Source: Streptomyces sp. G-G2
GTDB lineage: Bacteria > Actinomycetota > Actinomycetes > Streptomycetales > Streptomycetaceae
DNA: 64,000 bases
Reading direction: 5' to 3'
NCBI RefSeq assembly: GCF_030063135.1
Contig: NZ_JASISO010000003.1
Location: forward strand, 186,001-250,000
The notes below the pieces were generated by a model that had not been told where the DNA came from, did no database searches, and saw nothing but the letters and a program-made list of their open reading frames with translations. The translations under genes were made by a program, and so were the position numbers. Position 1 is the stretch's first letter. Every line of letters begins with the position of its first letter. This document shows positions 52,911 through 60,751 of the stretch, piece after piece.

Positions 52911-53456
52911 TCAGGAGCGGGCGAGGAGCACCGCGCCCGCCAGCACCAGGCCCAGGAGCACCGCGATCGCGCCGTACACGGGGCGGTGGGTGCGCAGGAC
53001 CGGGACGAAGCGGTCGAGGGCGAACCGGCCGGGCCCGGTGAGCGCGAGGGCCGCCGCGGCGGCGGTCAGCAGCAGTTCGTACTCGATGCCCGCGGGGGCG
53101 AAGAAGGACCCGGTGCCCTTGACCGCGATCGCGTTGATCATGGTGCCGACCACGGCGGCCCCGGCCAGCGGGGTCAGCAGTCCGGCCGCCAGGCCGAGCC
53201 CGCCCAGGACCTCGGAGAGACCGGCGACGACGGCCATGCTCTCGCCCGCCGGGTAGCCGCTCATGGTGAAGAACTTCCCGGTGCCGCTGATGCCGCCGCC
53301 CTCGAACCAGCCGAAGAGCTTCTGGGAACCGTGCGCCGCCATGGTCAGGCCGAGGACGAGGCGCAGGATCAGCAGGCCGCTGCCCGCGAAGGGGTGCGCG
53401 GGCGCGACGCCGGAGGGGGTGGTGGCTTCGGGAGTGAGCGTGGGGGTGGAGGTCAT
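52911..53456 (-). CDS. DoxX-family membrane protein (copy 2)
   Basis: 181 aa with four membrane segments. GSGLLILRLVLGLTMAAHGS then QKLFGWF is the DoxX signature, followed by GLSEVLGGLGLAAGLLTPLA and GTMINAIAVKGTGSFFAPAG. DoxX proteins are often induced with MarR-type redox or quinone sensors. Divergent from marR at 53577. Confidence 0.93.
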   Translation of the reverse strand: MTSTPTLTPEATTPSGVAPAHPFAGSGLLILRLVLGLTMAAHGSQKLFGWFEGGGISGTGKFFTMSGYPAGESMAVVAGLSEVLGGLGLAAGLLTPLAGAAVVGTMINAIAVKGTGSFFAPAGIEYELLLTAAAAALALTGPGRFALDRFVPVLRTHRPVYGAIAVLLGLVLAGAVLLARS

Positions 53457-53508
53457 CGTGGGGGATCCTTCGCGGTGGGGACGGCCGTGGAAGACGCGAT
53501 GTGTTTTG

Positions 53509-53550
53509 AATTTGAACTACGAATCCCGACCCTAACCCGTGATTCAAATT
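53509..53550 (+). promoter_or_regulatory. Inverted AATTTGAA / TTCAAATT sites between doxX and marR
   Basis: AATTTGAA at 53509-53516 and its exact complement TTCAAATT at 53543-53550 lie in the AT-rich divergent spacer, one near each gene start. Probable MarR operator pair. Confidence 0.6.
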
Positions 53551-53576
53551 GGAACAACCTGGCGTAAAGTGGAGAC

Positions 53577-54035
53577 ATGGCTGAAACTCGATGGCTGGAT
53601 GACGATGAGATGCGCGCCTGGAAGGGCTTCCTCGCCGCCTCGGCGCTGGTGAACCGGCGCCTCGACCAGCAGCTGAAGGACGACTCGGGCCTCTCGCACG
53701 CGCAGTACGAGATCCTCGTCCGGCTCGCGGACGCCGCCGACGGCGAGTTGCGGATGACCGAACTCGCCCACGGGCTGATCAACTCCAAGAGCGGGCTCAC
53801 CTATCAGGTCACCCAGATGGAGAAGGCCGGACTCGTCCGCCGCCGCAGCTGCCCCTCCGACGTGCGGGGCGTCTTCGCCGTCCTGACGGACGTGGGCCGC
53901 GAGCGGCTCGCCCAGGCCGCCCCCGGCCATGTCGGCGCCGTGCGCGAGGCACTGATCGACGTCCTCACCCCGCAGCAACTCGCCGCCCTCGCCGACGGCC
54001 TGGGCGAAGTCAGCCGCCGCCTCCGCGACGCCTGA
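53577..54035 (+). CDS. MarR-family regulator
   Basis: 152 aa. LSHAQYEILVRLADAADGEL, MTELAHGLINSKSGLTYQVT (recognition helix), LVRRRSCPSDVRGVFAVLTD (wing), VGRERLAQAAPGH. Likely represses doxX and itself through the paired sites. Confidence 0.92.
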   Translation: MAETRWLDDDEMRAWKGFLAASALVNRRLDQQLKDDSGLSHAQYEILVRLADAADGELRMTELAHGLINSKSGLTYQVTQMEKAGLVRRRSCPSDVRGVFAVLTDVGRERLAQAAPGHVGAVREALIDVLTPQQLAALADGLGEVSRRLRDA

Positions 54036-54087
54036 GCGCCCCGGAAGCCCCCCGCGGCGCGTCACTGGCCCGGTCCGGGGGGCGCTC
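54034..54087. terminator. GC-rich inverted repeat between convergent genes
   Basis: GAGCGCCCCGG can pair with CCGGGGGGCGCTC (two-base bulge), or GCCCCCCG with CGGGGGGC. It begins at the marR stop and ends before the gene at 54113. Confidence 0.5.
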
Positions 54088-54112
54088 GGGCCGACCGGCG
54101 GCGCGGAGCCGG

Positions 54113-54520
54113 TCAGGCGCCCTCGGGGGCGGGGGGTACGGACTCCTGGAGTTCGCGCAGGTCCAGGGCCATGACGGCGATCTCCGCGGCGCCGCCCGCG
54201 TAGGCACAGGTCAGGATGCGGGAGCCCGGGTTGATCACCATGGCCTCGCGTACGGACGGCGTACGCACCCCGGTGGCCCGGGCGCCCGACAGGTCCACCG
54301 GATGGCCGCGCTCCGGGACCCAGCGCACCGCCTCCGGCCCGCCGCACACCCGGCCCATCCGCCAGCGGCCCTCCCCGGCGGGCAGCCGGGCCATGCCCGG
54401 GATGCCGACGGGGTTCGCCGCGGGCCCGGCCGCCATGCGCTGGAGGTGCTTGCGGCGCAGCAGCCAGCCGAAGCCGACGACCACCGAGGCCAGGACGGCG
54501 AGGAACGCGACATCGATCAC
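54113..54520 (-). CDS. DUF2550-like single-span membrane protein
   Basis: 135 aa. N-terminal helix FLAVLASVVVGFGWLLRRKH then a soluble domain: GEGRWRMGRVCGGPEAVRWV, REAMVINPGSRILTCAYAGG, AEIAVMALDLRELQESV. The arrangement resembles actinobacterial DUF2550 proteins, but similarity was judged by eye only. The start lies 50 bp from the MITE at 54571, which could affect its promoter. Confidence 0.6.
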   Translation of the reverse strand: MIDVAFLAVLASVVVGFGWLLRRKHLQRMAAGPAANPVGIPGMARLPAGEGRWRMGRVCGGPEAVRWVPERGHPVDLSGARATGVRTPSVREAMVINPGSRILTCAYAGGAAEIAVMALDLRELQESVPPAPEGA

Positions 54521-54570
54521 CTGGCCAATGGGAACACATCCCCTGAGTGGTGGGGGCGGTCAGCCCTTGA

Positions 54571-54871
54571 GTGCCTGTTTCTGAACCCCGTCACAGCAGG
54601 TCAGGGGCTATCAGTCTGAAATGAGAGCTTTGGGTGTGCGTTCGGGGAACGGTCACGGTGACCGCTCGCCGAACGGAAGCCGACGAGGCTCACGTGACGT
54701 GAGGGGAAGATGTGGCGTTCGCCGTGGCGCTGCTCATCAGCAGTGTCATCCAGAGGCCCCGAAGAGCCTGACAGCTTGATCAATCTCAAGTTGGTCACCA
54801 CCAACTTGGTCCAGGCGCCGCCTGCTACCAAGCTACCGAACTCCCTGGCTCTGGGGTTCAGAAACAGGCAC
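54571..54871. mobile_element. 301-bp MITE-like non-autonomous element with 19-bp perfect TIRs
   Basis: The left end reads GTGCCTGTTTCTGAACCCC and the right end is its exact inverse (54853-54871). The element is flanked by TGA on both sides (54568-54570 and 54872-54874), a 3-bp target duplication of the TNA type used by some IS5-group elements. There is no transposase. An internal 9-bp hairpin, CAAGTTGGT/ACCAACTTG, lies at 54787-54808. It sits inside the 3' end of the GH18 gene and provides that gene's stop codon through its TIR. Confidence 0.88.
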
Positions 54872-55976
54872 TGAGGGCGGTCCAGACCCCGGGGTCCTCG
54901 AAACCGAGGGCCCACAGTCCGCTGCCCCGCACCCCGTGCCGCGCCAGCACGGCCAGGTGCGCCTTCGAGCCCCGCGCGTCCTGGTACCAGACCTCGTGCG
55001 CGGCCCCGGCCGCGTCGGTGTAGCCGAAGTGCGGGGTGCCGGAGACCGTGTCGTACGTGTAGGCGGCGCCCACCCGCTCGCGCAGGGCCTCCGCCTCCCG
55101 GCTGGTCACGTGCCCGGCCCGGGCCTTCGAGCCGACCGTCCAGTTCCAGCCGTAGGCGGGCAGCGCCACTTCCAGCTTCTCGCGCGGCACGACCCCCACG
55201 GCGTACCCGATGAACCGGTCGTACCAGTCCAGCGAGGACAGCGGACCCGGATCGGCCAGCGCGTTGTGCAGGTTGTAGCCCATGATCCGCACCCGGTCGG
55301 CGACCTTGCCCAGGTGCGCGTAGTCGAAGGCGAGCCCCTCGCCGTCGAGCCGGGGCATGACCGTGACCACGCACGTCTTGCGGAGCGCGTGCAGCCGGGC
55401 GCACAACTCCTCGGTCAGCCGGTCGTAGCCCTCGCGGACCCGCTCGGTCAGCCGCGCGTCCCCGGTCTCGGCCATCCGCTCGTAGTCCAGGTCGAGACCG
55501 TCGTAGGACCGGCTCGTCACCACCTCCATCAGCGCGTCCACGTGGGTGGCGCGCTCGGCCGGATCGTCCATCAGCTCCGCCATCGCGGCCGGTCCCGGGG
55601 TTTCGACGACGGTGGGGACGACGCGGATCCCCTTGCCGTGCAGCCCGTCGATGATCCGCTCGTCCCCGGCGCCCGCCTCGCCCGCGATCGCGTCGGCGGC
55701 CGAGGCCGTGTACCAGAAGGGGCTGACGGTGTGCAGTTGATCGGCATGGGCCAGGGCCGAGGCGTAGCCGGCCTCGGTGTCCCAGTACGGCAGCCACGCG
55801 GAGGTCGTACGGGCATCGGCGCGGCCCCCGGCCGCGGGGCCCGCGTCGGCGTGCGGGGCGGACGTACCCGCCAGAGCGGCGAGGAGGGCGACGGCGAGCA
55901 CGGCGGCGCGCCGCAGGGGCAGAGGGCGGGGGAGGCGCAGGGGGACGGGCAGCGGCAGGGCGCGAGTGGCGGTCAT
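54858..55976 (-). CDS. Secreted GH18-like glycoside hydrolase, C-terminus rewritten by a MITE
   Basis: 372 aa from ATG 55974-55976. Sec signal peptide (LRRAAVLAVALLAALAGTSA). The GH18 barrel has the catalytic motif YDGLDLDYE (Asp162, Asp164, Glu166), plus RIMGYNLHN and KLEVALPAYGWNW. It resembles YaaH/spore-type peptidoglycan- or chitin-active GH18 enzymes. The final residues SACF and the stop come from the MITE. Joining the flanks with one TCA removed restores a reading ending ALKG-stop. Catalytic residues are untouched, so activity may persist. Confidence 0.88.
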   Translation of the reverse strand: MTATRALPLPVPLRLPRPLPLRRAAVLAVALLAALAGTSAPHADAGPAAGGRADARTTSAWLPYWDTEAGYASALAHADQLHTVSPFWYTASAADAIAGEAGAGDERIIDGLHGKGIRVVPTVVETPGPAAMAELMDDPAERATHVDALMEVVTSRSYDGLDLDYERMAETGDARLTERVREGYDRLTEELCARLHALRKTCVVTVMPRLDGEGLAFDYAHLGKVADRVRIMGYNLHNALADPGPLSSLDWYDRFIGYAVGVVPREKLEVALPAYGWNWTVGSKARAGHVTSREAEALRERVGAAYTYDTVSGTPHFGYTDAAGAAHEVWYQDARGSKAHLAVLARHGVRGSGLWALGFEDPGVWTALSACF

Positions 55977-56215
55977 GCCACGAACCTGGCCCGGACCGCC
56001 CGCCCCGGCCCCCCGGACGCGCCGGAAGCCACCGAGCGCACACCGAGCGCACACCGATCGGCGGACCGGCCGGGCACCGCGAGCCCATGACGGGTGGTCA
56101 CCCCTGGGCCGGGCCCGCCCGTTCGGAGGAAGATCTGGATCCCGGGAATGCCGGGCGGCGACGGGCGGTTCGGATCATCGCGAGACCTGACCACCCCGCA
56201 CGCACTGGAGACACC

Positions 56216-56878
56216 ATGAAGATCGGCATCATCGGAGCAGGCAACATCGGCGGCAATCTGACCCGCCGCCTCACCTCCCTCGGACACGAGGTGTCCGTGG
56301 CCAACTCGCGCGGCCCGCAGACCCTGACCGCCCTCGCCGAGGAGACCGGCGCCACCCCCGTGACCGTCGCCGAAGCGGCCCGCGGCGCCGAGATCGTCGT
56401 CGTCACCATTCCGCTGAAGAACGTGCCCGACCTGCCCGCGGGCCTCTTCGACGAGGCGGCCGACGGCTTCGTCGTCATCGACACCGGCAACTACTACCCG
56501 CAGCAGCGCGACGGCCGGATCGCCGCCATCGAGGACGAGGGCCTGACCGAGAGCCGCTGGACCGAGGGCCACCTCGGCCACCCGGTGGTGAAGGCCTTCA
56601 ACGGCACGTACGCCGAGGACATCCTGGCCAGGCCGCTCCCGGCCGGAGACCCCGGCCGGATGGCCCTGCCGGTCGCCGGTGACGACGACGCGGCCAAGAA
56701 GGCCGTCCGTGCCCTCATCGACGAACTCGGCTTCGACTCCGTCGACGCGGGCGGCCTCGACGACTCCTGGCGCCAGCAGCCCGAAACCCCCGTGTACGGG
56801 CTGCGTGCGGGCGTGGAAGCCGTCACCAAGGCGCTCGCCGAGGCCTCCCCGGAGCGCAAGGAGAGCTTCAGGGGCTGA
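56216..56878 (+). CDS. NADPH-dependent F420 reductase-like (NAD(P)-binding) protein
   Basis: 220 aa from ATG 56216. MKIGIIGAGNIGGNLTRRLT (GxGxxG), HEVSVANSRGPQTLTALAEE (the Asn-Ser-Arg selects NADP phosphate), EIVVVTIPLKNVPDLPAGLF, IDTGNYYPQQRDG, VKAFNGTYAEDI. Such proteins are often labelled F420-dependent NADP oxidoreductase or NADP oxidoreductase-like. The end overlaps the convergent hydrolase by 11 bp. Confidence 0.88.
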   Translation: MKIGIIGAGNIGGNLTRRLTSLGHEVSVANSRGPQTLTALAEETGATPVTVAEAARGAEIVVVTIPLKNVPDLPAGLFDEAADGFVVIDTGNYYPQQRDGRIAAIEDEGLTESRWTEGHLGHPVVKAFNGTYAEDILARPLPAGDPGRMALPVAGDDDAAKKAVRALIDELGFDSVDAGGLDDSWRQQPETPVYGLRAGVEAVTKALAEASPERKESFRG

Positions 56879-57512
56879 CCGCCTCCGGCGCCGACAGGTC
56901 GCCGACGGTGGGCACCACCAGCCCGAAGAGGTCACCGATCGTGGCGAGGCTCGCGCTCTGGAGGGTGGCGGCGGAGACGGGGCTCCCGTCGAACGCGGGC
57001 AGCGACCGGGTGGCGGTCGCCTCCGCGACGACGGTGGGCCGGTAGCCGAGGTTGAAGGCGCCCTGGGCGGTGAAGGTGACGCACATATGGGTCATGAATC
57101 CGGCGAAGACCAGGTCCGCACCGGCGCCCAGCTCCCGCAGGGTCTCCTCCAGCCCGGTCGCGTGGAAGGCGTTCGGCACCTGCTTGACCACGACGGGCTC
57201 CCCGTCCCGGGGCGCGACCTCGCGGCTGATGGAGCCGATGTCGGCCCGGATGTCGTACGGGGTGTCCGGGCCGCCGTCGTTGACGATGTGCACCACGGGC
57301 GAACCGGCTGCGCGGGCGGCGGCCAGTAGCCGGGCCCCCGCCTCCAGGGCGGCTTCGGCGCCCTCCAGCGCCATCACCCCGGTGCGGTAGGTCTGCTGGA
57401 AGTCGATCATGATCAGAACCGTGTCGCCGCCGAGTCGGGGAGGCGTGCCGTCGAGCCCGACGACCTCGCGGAGGGTGGCTGAGGGCATGACGGAGGGAGG
57501 GGTGACGCTCAT
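56868..57512 (-). CDS. Isochorismatase-family cysteine hydrolase (copy 2)
   Basis: 214 aa from ATG 57510-57512; upstream sequence is octamer repeat. Catalytic triad Asp37 (VLIMIDFQQTYRTG), Lys110 (EPVVVKQVPNAFHATG), Cys144 (GFMTHMCVTFTAQGAF). It lies downstream of GlxA copy 2 on the same strand, mirroring the pair at 26334-28066. Confidence 0.9.
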   Translation of the reverse strand: MSVTPPSVMPSATLREVVGLDGTPPRLGGDTVLIMIDFQQTYRTGVMALEGAEAALEAGARLLAAARAAGSPVVHIVNDGGPDTPYDIRADIGSISREVAPRDGEPVVVKQVPNAFHATGLEETLRELGAGADLVFAGFMTHMCVTFTAQGAFNLGYRPTVVAEATATRSLPAFDGSPVSAATLQSASLATIGDLFGLVVPTVGDLSAPEAVSP

Positions 57513-57533
57513 GGGGTGGGATCCTTCATCTCT

Positions 57534-57581
57534 TGAATGACTGAATGACTGAATGACTGAATGACTGAATGAACGAATGAA
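57534..57581 (-). repeat. Octamer tandem repeat TGAATGAC, about six units
   Basis: Four perfect TGAATGAC units followed by TGAATGAA and CGAATGAA. Located in the 133-bp spacer between GlxA copy 2 and the hydrolase, near the hydrolase ribosome-binding site. Copy-number changes could alter expression (inference). Confidence 0.9.
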
Positions 57582-57645
57582 CACGTGGCAAGCCTGCGCC
57601 GCTGGTGCAGCGCCGAAGGGTGCTACGGGCGGGCGCTACAGGGAA

Positions 57646-58626
57646 CTACGGGGCGCTGCGGAAGCGCCGCCGGTAGGTGGCCGGAGTCGTGGCGATCTGC
57701 TTGCGGAAGGCGCGGTGCAGGGTCTCCACCGACCCCAGCCCGGCAGTCGCCGCGACGCGTTCGAGCGGCTCGTCGGTGGTCTCCAGCAGCCTGCGGGCGG
57801 CTTCCACCCGCGCGGCCTCCACGTAACCGGCCGCGCCGACGCCCGTCTCCCGGCGGAAGGTGCGGGCGAAGTGCCGCTCGCTCATGCACATGCGGGCCGC
57901 GAGCGCGGCGGCGGAGAGATCGCCGTCGAGATGATCGGCGATGTACGCGCACAGCTCGTCGATGTCCCGGCGGGTACCCGGGGGACGGCTGAGCGGCACG
58001 CTGAACTGGCTCTGGCCGCCCTGCCGTTTGAGGTACATGACCAGATGCCGGGCGACGGCCAGGGCCATCTCCTCCCCCAGGTCCTCGGTGACGAGGGCGA
58101 GGGCCAGATCCATGCAGGCGCTGATCCCCGCCCCGGTCCACACCCGCCCGGACCGGACGAAGATCGGGTCCGGATCGACCTCGACCCGCGGGTGCTCGGC
58201 GGCCAGCAGGGCGGCGGTCGACCAGTGGGTGGTCGCCCGCCGTCCGTCCAGCAGCCCGGCCGCCGCCAGCAGGTGCGCGCCCACGCAGACCGAGGCCACG
58301 CGCCGGGCGTGCGGGGCGGTGGCCCTGATCCACTCGACCACCGCCGGGTCCACGCGGGGCACGGGCCCGTCCGGGCGCAGGTCCACCGCGCCGGGCACCA
58401 GGAGGGTGTCCACGGCGGCCCCGACCTCGGCGAAGGTCAGGTCGACCACCAGCCGGACCCCGGCCGAGGTGGTCACGTGGCCGGGTTCGGGGCCCGCCAG
58501 CCGCACCTCGTAGGCGTTGTCGGCGGACTCCCGGTTGGCCAGCGCGAAGACCTCGGCCGGGCCGGTGACGTCGAGCAGGTCGACGTCCGGGAAGACCGCG
58601 ATGACGACGCGGTGGGGAGTGGGCAT
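57646..58626 (-). CDS. GlxA-type AraC regulator with DJ-1/PfpI domain (copy 2)
   Basis: 326 aa from ATG 58624-58626. DJ-1/PfpI domain: VVIAVFPDVDLLDVTGPAEV, RVASVCVGAHLLAAAGLLDG (elbow Cys), ATTHWSTAALLAAEHP. AraC domain: LAARMCMSERHFARTFRRET, VAATAGLGSVETLHRAFRKQ. Likely controls the adjacent cysteine hydrolase. Confidence 0.92.
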   Translation of the reverse strand: MPTPHRVVIAVFPDVDLLDVTGPAEVFALANRESADNAYEVRLAGPEPGHVTTSAGVRLVVDLTFAEVGAAVDTLLVPGAVDLRPDGPVPRVDPAVVEWIRATAPHARRVASVCVGAHLLAAAGLLDGRRATTHWSTAALLAAEHPRVEVDPDPIFVRSGRVWTGAGISACMDLALALVTEDLGEEMALAVARHLVMYLKRQGGQSQFSVPLSRPPGTRRDIDELCAYIADHLDGDLSAAALAARMCMSERHFARTFRRETGVGAAGYVEAARVEAARRLLETTDEPLERVAATAGLGSVETLHRAFRKQIATTPATYRRRFRSAP

Positions 58627-58740
58627 GCGTCCATCGTCACGGCTCGGGCCCATGGCCGCAATGACGGTTCTCTGTCATATCTGGCCATCCCGAGGCCCCG
58701 CCCCCGCCGCCCTGCCCGTCCGCGCCCCTCCCGGGCGCCG

Positions 58741-59415
58741 TTACGGGGCCACCGGCACGACCTGCGCGAGGTGGGCGACGACCTCCGCGAAGGTGTCGGC
58801 CACCCAGGTCGGTTCGGCCCCGGCCAGCTCGGCCGCGGAGTGGACGCCGTACGTCACCGCGACGGACCGCATCCCGGCCGCCCGGGCCATCAGCAGGTCG
58901 TGCGTGGTGTCGCCGACCACCACGGCGTCCGCCGCCCTGAAGCCGAGCCGGTCGAGGACCACCCGCCCCGACTCGGGGTCGGGCTTGGGCCGCGAGACCT
59001 CGTCCGCGCCGATCACCAGGGCGAAGTACTCGATCAGTCCTGCCGCCGTGAGCAGCGCGTCCGCCGGGGCGTGGAACTTGCTCGTCGCGACGGCGAGGCG
59101 CATCCCGCCGTCGCGCAGCGCCGCCAGCCCCTCCGCGACGCCCGGGAAGACCAGTGCGGGGGCCTGCGGCAGGACGATGGTGTCGAAGAACTTCCGGTAC
59201 AGCCGGACCGCCTCGGTGACCACGGACTCGTGCGTCTCCACGCCCAGGAGGAGGGCGAAGGCCCGTTCCAGGGGGAGCCCGATGGTGGCGCGGATGTCGG
59301 CCGCGGCGGGCCGCTCCGTACCCAGGGCGTCGAAGGCGGCCTGGAAGGTGTCCACGATCGCGCGCGGCGAGTCGACGAGGGTCCCGTCCAGGTCGAATAC
59401 GGCAAGTTTGATCAT
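58741..59415 (-). CDS. indB: HAD phosphatase of the indigoidine/minimycin operon (IndB-like)
   Basis: 224 aa. HAD motif [16 protein letters not shown], motif II VATS, Lys in SRPKPDPE, motif [14 protein letters not shown]. The start overlaps psuG by 4 bp. Indigoidine and minimycin clusters pair a HAD phosphatase with a PsuG-like glycosidase and an IndC NRPS; it probably dephosphorylates a pseudouridine-phosphate-type intermediate. Outside this context it would be called a phosphoglycolate phosphatase. Confidence 0.85.
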   Translation of the reverse strand: MIKLAVFDLDGTLVDSPRAIVDTFQAAFDALGTERPAAADIRATIGLPLERAFALLLGVETHESVVTEAVRLYRKFFDTIVLPQAPALVFPGVAEGLAALRDGGMRLAVATSKFHAPADALLTAAGLIEYFALVIGADEVSRPKPDPESGRVVLDRLGFRAADAVVVGDTTHDLLMARAAGMRSVAVTYGVHSAAELAGAEPTWVADTFAEVVAHLAQVVPVAP

Positions 59416-60410
59416 GAGGATGGCCCTGTCGTCGCGTCGTGCCCGGCTTCTTCTTCCCTGACGACCGCGCTGTGCGCCGCGGCCAGCCTGCCCGCGGCTT
59501 CCGCGCAGGTCACCAGCACGGCCATGTTGGCCCGCGCCGCCCGCCCGTCGGTCGCCGCGTCCACCGCGCGCATCAGGTACTTGGTCAGTCCCTGGCCCGA
59601 CACCCCCTCCCGGGCCGCCGCGGCCACCGCTTCCGTGATCGCCGCGTCCACCTCCCCGGAATCGATGGCGTCCGCCTCGCTCACCGGGGTGGTGATCAGG
59701 AACGAGGTGCGTCCGCCCAGCGCCCAGTGGGTCTCCACGGCGCGCGCCAGGACGTCCGGGTCGTCGACGCGGTGCGGAGCGCGGTGGCCGCTCGTACGGC
59801 AGTAGAAGGCCGGGAAGTCGTCCGACCCGTACGCCACCACGGGCACGCAGTGCGTCTCCAGGTACTCCAGGGTCAGCCCCAGGTCCAGGATCATCTTCGC
59901 GCCCGCGGAGACCACCGCGAGCCGGGAGCGGGTGAACTGGATCAGGTCCGAGGAGATGTCGAAGCTCTGCTGGGCCCCCCGGTGCACCCCGCCGATGCCC
60001 GCGGAGGAGAACCAGCGGATGCCCGCCAGCTCGGCCGCCACCAGCGAGGACGCCACCGTGGTGGCCCCCGGTCCGCCCCGGGCGAGGACCACCGGGAGGT
60101 CCCGGCTGGAGACCTTCGGGATCCCGGGCCGGGTGGCGAACCGGTCGATGTCCGCGTCGGTCATGCCGATCCGGATCGCGCCGTCCTCCACACAGACCGT
60201 GGCGGGTACCGCCCCGCCGGCGCGGACCGCGTCCTCGACCTTGCGGGCGGTCGCAGAGTTGTCGGGGTAGGGCAGGCCGTGGGTGATGACGTTGCTCTCG
60301 AGGGCCACGACCGCCCGGCCCTCGTGCAGCGCCTCGGAGACCTCCTCGGTGAACACGAGCGGGACGACGGGAACCCCCGGCCCGAGGGGGCCGCCCCCCA
60401 GGGCGCTCAC
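59412..60410 (-). CDS. indA: Pseudouridine-5'-phosphate glycosidase (PsuG/IndA)
   Basis: 332 aa from GTG 60408-60410. PsuG hallmarks: [18 protein letters not shown] (active-site Glu), [40 protein letters not shown] (catalytic Lys), [14 protein letters not shown]. It reversibly cleaves or forms the C-glycosidic bond of pseudouridine phosphate. In indigoidine and minimycin clusters this enzyme is encoded beside the NRPS. It overlaps the tautomerase gene by 4 bp and the HAD gene by 4 bp. Confidence 0.93.
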   Translation of the reverse strand: MSALGGGPLGPGVPVVPLVFTEEVSEALHEGRAVVALESNVITHGLPYPDNSATARKVEDAVRAGGAVPATVCVEDGAIRIGMTDADIDRFATRPGIPKVSSRDLPVVLARGGPGATTVASSLVAAELAGIRWFSSAGIGGVHRGAQQSFDISSDLIQFTRSRLAVVSAGAKMILDLGLTLEYLETHCVPVVAYGSDDFPAFYCRTSGHRAPHRVDDPDVLARAVETHWALGGRTSFLITTPVSEADAIDSGEVDAAITEAVAAAAREGVSGQGLTKYLMRAVDAATDGRAARANMAVLVTCAEAAGRLAAAHSAVVREEEAGHDATTGPSS

Positions 60411-60640
60411 GATCCGTCCCAGTAGCCCGGAGCCTTCAACAGCAGTTCCCGGCGGGCGGAGATGTCGGTGACGACCCGGTCGGCCCAGTCCTCGGGGGCC
60501 ACCGGCTCCAGAGAGATCGACACGACGTTCTCGGGGACGCCGAAGGTCTCGGTGACGGCCGCCGTGACCGCCCGGTCGAAGGCGGCGAGCCGCTCCGCGG
60601 TCAGCTCCAGCGGGAAGTGGTGGATGTGGACGTGGGGCAC
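60407..60640 (-). CDS. Tautomerase-superfamily small protein
   Basis: 77 aa from GTG 60638-60640 behind GAGGAGG. After fMet the protein begins [12 protein letters not shown], so Pro becomes the catalytic N-terminal residue as in 4-oxalocrotonate tautomerases (PptA/Tautomerase_3 type). [20 protein letters not shown] matches the family. Located between the NRPS and psuG, it may adjust the keto/enol state of the glutaminyl product or a pathway intermediate (inference). Confidence 0.85.
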   Translation of the reverse strand: MPHVHIHHFPLELTAERLAAFDRAVTAAVTETFGVPENVVSISLEPVAPEDWADRVVTDISARRELLLKAPGYWDGS

Positions 60641-60751
60641 GGAGCCCCTCCTCTCGGACGGGATGCGATCAACGCACGGAACGGTCGGGGCAGACGGTCG
60701 GGGCAGGGGCAGGGGCAGGGGCGGGCGGACAGGGGAGAGAGCGGGACGGGG

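Noticed and set aside
48898..53547. Very long minus-strand open frame (about 1549 codons) opposite the LuxR and GNAT genes
   Set aside because: It is a GC-skew shadow: composition is Gly/Arg/Gln-rich without domains, and it lies antisense to genes with clear motifs.
57534..57581. Octamer array considered as a CRISPR or attachment site
   Set aside because: Units are contiguous 8-mers without spacers and no cas genes are present; simple tandem repeat fits.
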